The position numbers and the translations under genes were made by a program. DNA of 35,388 nt, from assembly GCF_009696325.1 (NCBI RefSeq), contig NZ_VUME01000016.1, positions 1-35,388 of the forward strand. Reading direction: 5' to 3'. Source of the stretch: Collinsella sp. WCA1-178-WT-3 (M1) (GTDB lineage Bacteria > Actinomycetota > Coriobacteriia > Coriobacteriales > Coriobacteriaceae). Positions 7,595 through 13,469 of the stretch are shown here, piece after piece. Numbering within the stretch: the stretch's first letter is position 1; every line of letters starts with the position of its first letter. The notes under the pieces are model-generated. The model had not been told where the DNA came from. It searched no databases and saw nothing but the letters and a program-made list of their open reading frames with translations.

Positions 7595-8584
7595 ATGGTA
7601 AGTATTGTTCTTGCTAGCCACGGGGACTTGGCAGCCGGAATCAAGCAGACGGGCTCGATGGTCTTTGGCGATCAGCCGTCTGTGGCCGTGGTCTCGCTCG
7701 AGCCGAGCATGGGCCCCGACGACTTCCGTGCCAAGGTCGAGGAAGCAATCGCTTCCTTCGAGGACCAGGAGCAGGTGCTCTTCCTCGTTGATCTGTGGGG
7801 CGGCACGCCGTTCAACCAGATCAGCGGTCTCATCGAGGGCCACGATTCCTGGGCTATCGTCACCGGTGTCAACCTGCCTATGCTCATCGAGGCATATTCG
7901 CAGCGCTTTGACGCAAAGAACACTGCACATGCGATCGCAAAACATCTCGTGACTGAGGCTAAGGCTGGCGTGCGCGTCAAGCCCGAGTCTCTGGAGCCCG
8001 AGGAGAAGAAGCCGGCCACGGCCGCCGCTGCTCCTGCAGGCGCCATCCCTCCGGGAACGGTCATCGGCGATGGGCACATCAAGATCGCCCACGTCCGTAT
8101 CGACACCCGTCTGCTGCATGGTCAGGTGGCCACCACGTGGACCAAGCAGATCAACCCCAACCGCATCATCGTGGTTTCCGACGGCGTTGCTCACGACGAG
8201 CTCCGCAAGACCATGATCGAGCAGGCTGCCCCTCCGGGAGTCCATGCCAACGTCGTGCCCATCAAGAAGATGGCCGAGGTTGTCAAGGACACGCGCTTTG
8301 GTGACACCAAGGCCATGCTGCTCTTTGAGAACCCGCAGGATCTGCTCAAGGCTATCGAGGCCGGCGTCGACATCAAGGAAGTCAACATCGGTTCCATGGC
8401 TCACTCCAAGGGCAAGGTCGTCGTCACCAACGCCGTCGCTATGGGCGATGACGACGTCAAGACTCTCGAGGCCCTCAAGGCCAAGGGCGTCAAGTTCGAG
8501 GTCCGCAAGGTTCCTTCGGATTCCTCCGAGGATCTCGACGCCATGTTGAAGAAAGCTAAGGCCGAACTGGCCGCTCAAGCATAG
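7595..8584 (+). CDS. manX: Mannose-family PTS enzyme IIAB
   Basis: The protein has 329 residues and is cytoplasmic. It accepts phosphate from HPr on the IIA domain and passes it through IIB to the incoming sugar. The IIA domain (about 1-125) carries the phosphorylated His9 in ASHGDLA. An Ala/Pro/Lys-rich hinge follows (about 125-160), then the IIB domain with His175 in DTRLLHGQVATTW. This fused order matches Escherichia coli ManX. The ATG at 7595 is preferred over the GTG at 7592 because GAGGAGG (7581-7587) is better spaced. It is the first of three co-directional PTS genes; IIC follows after 18 bases. Mannose/glucose/glucosamine-type substrates are likely from family resemblance but not proved. 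Confidence 0.95.
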   Translation: MVSIVLASHGDLAAGIKQTGSMVFGDQPSVAVVSLEPSMGPDDFRAKVEEAIASFEDQEQVLFLVDLWGGTPFNQISGLIEGHDSWAIVTGVNLPMLIEAYSQRFDAKNTAHAIAKHLVTEAKAGVRVKPESLEPEEKKPATAAAAPAGAIPPGTVIGDGHIKIAHVRIDTRLLHGQVATTWTKQINPNRIIVVSDGVAHDELRKTMIEQAAPPGVHANVVPIKKMAEVVKDTRFGDTKAMLLFENPQDLLKAIEAGVDIKEVNIGSMAHSKGKVVVTNAVAMGDDDVKTLEALKAKGVKFEVRKVPSDSSEDLDAMLKKAKAELAAQA

Positions 8585-8602
8585 TAAAGGAGGGTCCGAT
8601 AC

Positions 8603-9421
8603 ATGTCTGCAATCACTATTCTGCTTGTTGCGATTGTCGCGTTGCTTGCCGGTATGGAAGGCATTCTGGATGAGTTCCAGTTCCATCAGCCGCTCGTGGC
8701 ATGCACGCTTATCGGTCTCGTAACCGGTCACCTTCAGGAGGGCATCCTCCTGGGCGGTTCGCTCCAGATGATGGCCCTTGGCTGGGCTAACGTCGGCGCT
8801 GCCGTCGCGCCTGACGCCGCTCTGGCCTCGGTCGCTTCTTCGATTATCATGGTGCTCGCCCTCAACGGTGGCGCCACCGATTCGGCCAAGGCCGTTACCG
8901 CCGCCATCGCCGTCGCAGTCCCGCTGTCGGTCGCTGGTCTGTTCCTGACCATGATCTGCCGTACCCTGGCTACCGCTATCGCTCACGCCATGGACGGTTG
9001 CGCCGAGAAGGGCGACTTCTCCGGCATCGAGCGCTGGCAGTACGCCGCCATCCTCATGCAGGGCCTTCGTATCGCCATCCCGGCAGTACTTCTGTGCATC
9101 ATCCCGGCCGAGGCAGTTACCAACGCGCTTAACGCTATGCCCGACTGGCTGTCCGGCGGCATGGCTGTCGGCGGCGGCATGGTCGCTTCCGTCGGTTACG
9201 CCATGGTCATCAATATGATGGCCACCAAGGAGACCTGGCCGTTCTTCATCCTCGGCTTTGTCCTTGCTGCCATCCCTCAGCTCACGCTGATCGCTCTTGG
9301 CCTCATCGGCATCTCCCTTGCCCTCATCTACCTTGGCCTCAAGGATCTGGCCAAGCAGGGTGGCGGCATGGGCGGTGGCTCCGGTGACCCGCTCGGCGAC
9401 ATTCTGAACGATTACGAGTAG
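8603..9421 (+). CDS. manY: Mannose-family PTS membrane component IIC
   Basis: The protein has 272 residues and is a multi-pass membrane protein that forms the sugar channel together with IID. The N-terminal region with FQFHQPLVACTLIGLV, followed by the segment around MALGWANVGAAVAPDAALAS, is closely similar to E. coli ManY. About seven hydrophobic segments are visible, and the C-terminus is Gly-rich (GGGMGGGSGD). AAAGGAGG precedes the ATG at 8603. It is the middle gene of the operon, with the IID start 16 bases after its stop. Confidence 0.95.
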   Translation: MSAITILLVAIVALLAGMEGILDEFQFHQPLVACTLIGLVTGHLQEGILLGGSLQMMALGWANVGAAVAPDAALASVASSIIMVLALNGGATDSAKAVTAAIAVAVPLSVAGLFLTMICRTLATAIAHAMDGCAEKGDFSGIERWQYAAILMQGLRIAIPAVLLCIIPAEAVTNALNAMPDWLSGGMAVGGGMVASVGYAMVINMMATKETWPFFILGFVLAAIPQLTLIALGLIGISLALIYLGLKDLAKQGGGMGGGSGDPLGDILNDYE

Positions 9422-9437
9422 GAGGGGAGTGATACAT

Positions 9438-10358
9438 ATGGCAGAGAACAAGATTCAGCTCACCAAGGCTGACCGCAAGAAGGTTTGCTTCCGTCATCAG
9501 TTCCTTCAGGGCTCGTGGAACTACGAGCGTATGCAGAATGGCGGCTGGTGCTTCGCAATGATCCCTGCGATCAAGAAGCTCTACACCAGCAAGGACGACC
9601 AGATTTCCGCGCTTAAGCGCCACCTGGAGTTCTATAACACCCATCCCTATGTTTCCGCCCCCGTCATTGGCGTTACCCTCGCTCTCGAGGAGGAGCGCGC
9701 CAACGGTGCACCGATCGATGACGTCGCCATTCAGGGCGTCAAGGTCGGTATGATGGGCCCGCTCGCCGGCGTCGGCGACCCCGCCTTCTGGTTCACCCTT
9801 CGCCCGATCCTGGGCGCTCTGGGCGCTTCCCTGGCCCTGTCCGGCAGCATCGCCGGTCCGCTGCTGTTCTTCTTCGCGTGGAATATCATCCGTTACGCCT
9901 TCCTGTGGTACACGCAGGAGTTTGGCTATAAGGTCGGCTCCTCCATCGCCAAGGACCTCTCCGGCGGTCTGATGGGCAAGGTCACCGAGGGTGCTTCCAT
10001 CCTGGGTATGTTCATCATCGGCGCCCTGGTCGAGCGCTGGGTGTCCATCTCCTTCACCCCGGTCGTCTCCAAGGTCACGCAGTCTGCCGGCGCCTTCATT
10101 GACTGGGCTAACCTACCTTCCGGTGCCGAGGGCATCAAGGAAGCGCTGACGATGTACAACTCCGTCGGTGCTACCGCCCTTGATCAGGTGAAGGTCACCA
10201 CGCTTCAGGCTAACCTCGATCAGCTCATCCCCGGCCTTGCTGCCGTGTGCCTGACGCTGTTCGTCTGCAAGCTGCTCAAGAAGAAGGTCAGCCCGATTGT
10301 CATCATCCTGGCTCTCTTCGCCGTCGGTATCATCGGTCGCGTTTGCGGCTTCATGTAA
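9438..10358 (+). CDS. manZ: Mannose-family PTS membrane component IID
   Basis: The protein has 306 residues. IID is the second membrane subunit and is unique to the mannose family. It opens with a soluble part containing FRHQFLQGSWNYERMQNGGW and then the signature region around GPLAGVGDPAFWFTLRPI, followed by C-terminal membrane helices. The ATG at 9438 is preferred over an in-frame GTG at 9429 because the GTG overlaps the ribosome site GGAGGGGAG. The operon's strong terminator begins 57 bases after the stop. Confidence 0.95.
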   Translation: MAENKIQLTKADRKKVCFRHQFLQGSWNYERMQNGGWCFAMIPAIKKLYTSKDDQISALKRHLEFYNTHPYVSAPVIGVTLALEEERANGAPIDDVAIQGVKVGMMGPLAGVGDPAFWFTLRPILGALGASLALSGSIAGPLLFFFAWNIIRYAFLWYTQEFGYKVGSSIAKDLSGGLMGKVTEGASILGMFIIGALVERWVSISFTPVVSKVTQSAGAFIDWANLPSGAEGIKEALTMYNSVGATALDQVKVTTLQANLDQLIPGLAAVCLTLFVCKLLKKKVSPIVIILALFAVGIIGRVCGFM

Positions 10359-10408
10359 GCGCGCTTCGGCTTACGACCGAGAGTTGCTAGGCAAGGGCTT
10401 TTGAGCCA

Positions 10409-10438
10409 TTGAAACGGACCGCACCCGGTGGGTACACT
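10409..10438 (+). promoter_or_regulatory. Candidate manO promoter nested in the terminator hairpin
   Basis: TTGAAA (10409-10414), an 18-base spacer and TACACT (10433-10438) make a reasonable vegetative promoter. Its start would be near 10445, inside the right arm of the terminator hairpin. A transcript from here would lack the left arm and so could not be stopped by the hairpin. Confidence 0.5.
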
Positions 10439-10461
10439 GGATGCGGTCCGATTGTTTTATT
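10415..10461 (+). terminator. Strong terminator between manZ and manO
   Basis: CGGACCGCA (10415-10423) pairs with TGCGGTCCG (10442-10450). The stem continues as CCGGTG/CACTGG with one G-U pair, and ATTGTTTTATTT follows. The T-tract runs directly into the manO ribosome site. It ends the PTS transcript fully or partly before manO. Confidence 0.85.
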
Positions 10462-10478
10462 TGGAGGGCGAGGCGCGC

Positions 10479-10877
10479 ATGGCGCAATCTCAGAACAGCA
10501 CGGTCGATCTGGCAACACCGGCAACCTGCCTGATGGGGCTTACCAGCCACGGTAACGTGATGGTGGGCAATAAGGCGTTCGAGTATTACAACGAGCGCAA
10601 TCCCGAGGATTTTATTCAAATTCCGTGGGACGAGGTCGACTATATTGCCGCCGAGGTTTTGCGCGGCACTAAGAAGATCACGCGTTTTGCTATCTTTACC
10701 AAGGATAACGGCCACTTTACGTTTTCGACGCGCGACGACAAAGAGACGCTTCGTGCGGTTCGTAGGTACGTCGACGAGGATAAACTCGTGCGTTCGCCCG
10801 ACTTTATCGATGTGACGGCCAAGGGCGCCAAGAGCATCCCCTCCGTTATCAAAAACCTCTTCCACAAAGGCAACTAG
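10479..10877 (+). CDS. manO: DUF956 / ManO-like protein
   Basis: The protein has 132 residues, small and cytoplasmic in character. The sequence MVGNKAFEYYNERNPEDF, then IQIPWDEVDYIAAEV and a FTFSTRDDKETLRAVRRYV stretch match the DUF956 family. In Lactobacillales these genes follow mannose PTS operons and are called manO; the exact regulatory role is not well established. The position directly after IID agrees with this. The ATG at 10479 has GGAGGGCGAGG upstream. It is separated from manZ by a terminator but has a candidate promoter of its own, so its level may be set independently of the transporter. Confidence 0.85.
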   Translation: MAQSQNSTVDLATPATCLMGLTSHGNVMVGNKAFEYYNERNPEDFIQIPWDEVDYIAAEVLRGTKKITRFAIFTKDNGHFTFSTRDDKETLRAVRRYVDEDKLVRSPDFIDVTAKGAKSIPSVIKNLFHKGN

Positions 10878-10885
10878 CTCCTCAT

Positions 10886-10954
10886 AAGTTGCGGTGAAAT
10901 AGTTCCTAAATACGGCTTTAGATGCTTCAGACAGGAACTATTCCACCGCAACTT
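10886..10954. repeat. Interspersed long palindrome, copy 1
   Basis: A 22-base arm beginning AAGTTGCGGTGAAATAG (10886-10907) pairs with its near-exact complement at 10933-10954, with one difference that is U-G in minus-strand RNA but A-C in plus-strand RNA. It starts eight bases after the manO stop. The outer 16 bases of the arm, AGTTGCGGTGAAATAG, are shared with the palindrome at 30161-30227 while the inner bases differ, which marks a dispersed repeat family. Confidence 0.85.
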
Positions 10955-10993
10955 CGAAGTCTAGTCATGCGACGTATGGCGATGCAGTAAATC

Positions 10994-11002
10994 TGCTACA
11001 CT
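10994..11002 (+). promoter_or_regulatory. Extended -10 promoter of tRNA-Arg
   Basis: TGCTACACT gives a TACACT -10 box with an upstream TG. A start near 11009 would be four bases before the tRNA. No clear -35 is present. The same TGNTACACT form occurs upstream of two signalling operons in this window. Confidence 0.5.
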
Positions 11003-11012
11003 AGTACAACAT

Positions 11013-11088
11013 GCCTCCGTAGCTCAGGGGATAGAGCACCGCTCTCCTAAAGCGGGTGTCGACGGTTCGAATCCGCCCGGGGGCACCA
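11013..11088 (+). tRNA. tRNA-Arg (anticodon CCT)
   Basis: A complete 76-base cloverleaf with encoded CCA. The acceptor stem is GCCTCCG/CGGGGGC with one G-U pair, the D stem GCTC/GAGC and the anticodon stem CCGCT/AGCGG. The loop CTCCTAA carries anticodon CCT at 11046-11048, which reads AGG. The T stem GACGG/CCGCC has one A-C mismatch (positions 50-64), which is unusual. A terminator follows at 11099. Confidence 0.93.
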
Positions 11089-11098
11089 GAGGAACATC

Positions 11099-11134
11099 GA
11101 GCCCGGTACTGCTACGGTGCCGGGCTCTTCTGGT
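11099..11134 (+). terminator. Terminator of tRNA-Arg
   Basis: GAGCCCGGTAC (11099-11109) pairs with GTGCCGGGCTC (11117-11127), with one G-U pair, followed by TTCT. A diverged copy lies at 11228-11260. Confidence 0.7.
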
Positions 11135-11142
11135 CTAAAGGC

Positions 11143-11219
11143 CGGATTCGGGCCGTCGACACCCGCGTCACCGATTTCTCCGCGGGGGGAGTTTTCGAAT
11201 CCGCCCGGGGGCACCAGAG
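11143..11219. pseudogene. Partial tRNA-Arg copies, one inverted and one direct
   Basis: The 24 bases at 11143-11166 are the inverted copy (22 of 24 identical) of tRNA bases 11052-11075, covering the anticodon stem's 3' side, variable loop and T arm. At 11194-11219 a direct copy repeats 26 bases identically from the T loop through the CCA and a few bases beyond (11066-11091). Neither piece could make a tRNA. They may be scars of an integrated element or of a local duplication. Confidence 0.75.
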
Positions 11220-11227
11220 CAATATCA

Positions 11228-11263
11228 AGCCCGGTACCGCTGCGGTACCGGGCTCTTCTGGTT
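11228..11263 (+). terminator. Duplicated copy of the tRNA-Arg terminator
   Basis: AGCCCGGTACC (11228-11238) pairs perfectly with GGTACCGGGCT (11244-11254), followed by CTTCTGGTTT. It sits after the direct partial tRNA copy, in the same arrangement as the original terminator, and differs from it at several positions. Confidence 0.65.
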
Positions 11264-11292
11264 TAAAGGCATGCTGTAGTTTTCGCTGCTTC

Positions 11293-11334
11293 GGATAAAG
11301 AAAGCGCCCGCTTGCTGGGGGAGCAAGCGGGCGC
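11293..11334 (-). terminator. Terminator of the signalling and wall-synthesis operon
   Basis: A 13-base perfect stem GCGCCCGCTTGCT (11304-11316) with AGCAAGCGGGCGC (11322-11334) is followed on the minus strand by TTTCTTTAT. It lies 50 bases after the pknB stop. Confidence 0.9.
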
Positions 11335-11386
11335 CTGTGAGCGAATATGTTTGCGGCATCAGCCGCTGTGGGCAATGTCTCGATGA

Positions 11387-13336
11387 CTAGTTGGTCGTGC
11401 CGGAATCGTCGCCTGAATCGGTGCCAGAGCCAGAAATCGAAACCGTCAGCGTGATCGTGCTGTCGGTGGACTGCTTGCCAGTGGGGGAGACGCCCGTCAC
11501 GGTGGCGTTTTCGTTACCACTCACGGGGTTGCCGTTCTGATCGCAGAATGCGATGTTGTAGAATCCGGCGTTGTTGAGCGCGGTGACGGCGGAGGAGATA
11601 CTCTTGCCGTACAGGTTGCCCGGAACGTTTGCCTTGCCGGACTTCTTGGCGATGACGACGGTAATCGTGGCGCCGGGCTTTTGCTTACCGCTGGGGTTCC
11701 AGCTAATGACGGTGCCCTCGGTGACGGAATCGTTCTCCTGGTAGGTCACATCGACGCCGAAGCCGGCCATATCGAGGGCGTTGCGTGCCTGAGCCTCGGT
11801 CATGTCGGTCAGATCGGGAACGGAGGTGGTGTCGGGTCCACTCGAGACTTTGTACGAAATGGTCGTGCCCTTCTCGACTTCCTTGCCCGCATCGGTGCCC
11901 TGTTCAAAGACTTCGCCCTTTTCGGCCTCGTTGGCTTCCTCGGTGGCATTGCCCTTAAGGCCGACGCTTGCCAGCGCCGCCTCTGCCTGGTCCTTGGTCA
12001 GACCAACGAGCTGCGGGACATCAACCTTCTCGGAGGGCTTGGGACCCTTGGAGATTACCAGATTCACCTTGGTGCCCTTGGGCTTCTTGGTGTGACCGTT
12101 AGGAGTCTGCTCGACAACCTTTCCCTCGTCGACGTCGTCGTTGTAGCTCTGGTCAATGGTTCCGACGTCAAGGCCGGCATCCTTAATCAGTTCGACGGCG
12201 GTCTGCTGGTCCTTACCCAACACATCGGGAACCGGGACCTGCTCGCCGCCAAAGAGTCCGGTGGCAAAGGCCACGATGACGCCGATTACGGCTACCGCAG
12301 CAACTACGGCGGCGATGATCTTGTTCTTGTTGGATTTGGGCTGCTCGGTGGCGTAAGAGCCGGTTGAACCCGAGACGGAGCTGCGAGCGTTATTTTGTCC
12401 GCTCACGCCCGAGACGGGGCGTACCATGGCGCGCGTCTGGTCGGATAGCTCTCGGGTCTTGGTGGCACCCAGGTCGCCAACGGCGCCGATAACGCGCGTA
12501 GGCTCCGGCACGTTGACGGCGCGACCAGACAGGTAGCTGTTGAGCACCTGACGCAGCTCGTCGGCCGTCTGGAAACGGTTAGCCGGATCTTTTTCCATGC
12601 ACTTGAGGATAATGCGCTCAAGATCGGCATCGACACCGGAGTTGATCTGGCTCGGCGGCACGGGCAGCTCGTTGACCTGCTTGAGTGCGACCGAGATGGC
12701 ATCGTCGCCGTCGAAAGGCACGCGGCCGGTGGCGCACTCGTACATCACGACGCCCAGCGAGTAAATGTCCGAGGTGGGGCCTAGATCCTGCCCGCGGGTC
12801 TGCTCGGGACTTACGTAGTGGGCGGTGCCTAAAACGTTGTTGTCCTGCGTAAGGTGGCTGTTCTTGGCGCGCGCGATACCAAAGTCCATGACCTTGATGT
12901 TGCCGTCGGGCAGCACCATGATGTTCTGCGGCTTAATATCGCGGTGGATGATCTCGTGCTTGTGGGCGACCGAAAGTGCGGAGCTGATCTGCGAGCCAAT
13001 CTGAGCGACCTTTTTGGGATCAAGGGCGCCGTGGCTCTTGATGCCGCTCTTAAGGTCGGTGCCGCGCAGGTATTCCATGACGATGTAATAGGTGTCGCCG
13101 TCCTTGCCCCAATCGTAGACGCCGACGATATAGGGGGAGGAGAGGCCGGCGGCCGCCTGGGCCTCCTGCTTAAAGCGTGCGGCAAAGGTGGCATCGCCGG
13201 CATATTGCGGCAGCATGATTTTGATAGCTACCGTGCGGTCGAGGACCTGGTCCTGTGCACGGTAGACGGTCGCCATGCCGCCTGTCCCTACCTTATCCTT
13301 GAGGAGGTATCTTCCCCCGAGGACCCTCTGTTCCAT
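11387..13336 (-). CDS. pknB: PASTA-domain Ser/Thr protein kinase
   Basis: The protein has 649 residues. It senses muropeptides or lipid II through its outer PASTA repeats and phosphorylates cell-wall and division proteins. The kinase domain is about 10-270, with Gly loop VGTGGMATVY, Lys39, HRDIKPQN (131-138) and DFG (151-153). A Thr/Ser-rich juxtamembrane part leads to one membrane segment (339-359), then four PASTA repeats at about 367-432, 438-500, 505-566 and 570-635. The tail is Ser/Gly/Asp-rich. The start at 13336 is chosen for the AGGAG five bases upstream; longer in-frame starts lack this. It lies 133 bases after the fused rodA-pbpA gene and is the last gene of the operon. In mycobacteria the same order ends with pknA and pknB; only one kinase is present at this end here. 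Confidence 0.95.
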   Translation of the reverse strand: MEQRVLGGRYLLKDKVGTGGMATVYRAQDQVLDRTVAIKIMLPQYAGDATFAARFKQEAQAAAGLSSPYIVGVYDWGKDGDTYYIVMEYLRGTDLKSGIKSHGALDPKKVAQIGSQISSALSVAHKHEIIHRDIKPQNIMVLPDGNIKVMDFGIARAKNSHLTQDNNVLGTAHYVSPEQTRGQDLGPTSDIYSLGVVMYECATGRVPFDGDDAISVALKQVNELPVPPSQINSGVDADLERIILKCMEKDPANRFQTADELRQVLNSYLSGRAVNVPEPTRVIGAVGDLGATKTRELSDQTRAMVRPVSGVSGQNNARSSVSGSTGSYATEQPKSNKNKIIAAVVAAVAVIGVIVAFATGLFGGEQVPVPDVLGKDQQTAVELIKDAGLDVGTIDQSYNDDVDEGKVVEQTPNGHTKKPKGTKVNLVISKGPKPSEKVDVPQLVGLTKDQAEAALASVGLKGNATEEANEAEKGEVFEQGTDAGKEVEKGTTISYKVSSGPDTTSVPDLTDMTEAQARNALDMAGFGVDVTYQENDSVTEGTVISWNPSGKQKPGATITVVIAKKSGKANVPGNLYGKSISSAVTALNNAGFYNIAFCDQNGNPVSGNENATVTGVSPTGKQSTDSTITLTVSISGSGTDSGDDSGTTN

Positions 13337-13469
13337 TCCTGCTCCTAACATGACTATTCGCTCAACGATGTGTGTAGTACCAAATTTGAGGCCGCTGGGG
13401 CCGTGTGGCGCATTGCCGCTAGCGTTATCGGCCGCGGCACGCCCCATGCTTGCGCATCAATCACGGGCA

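Noticed and set aside
7526-9451. Long antisense open frame across the PTS genes
   Set aside because: It is the mirror of manX and manY, both supported by clear family motifs; the antisense protein has none.
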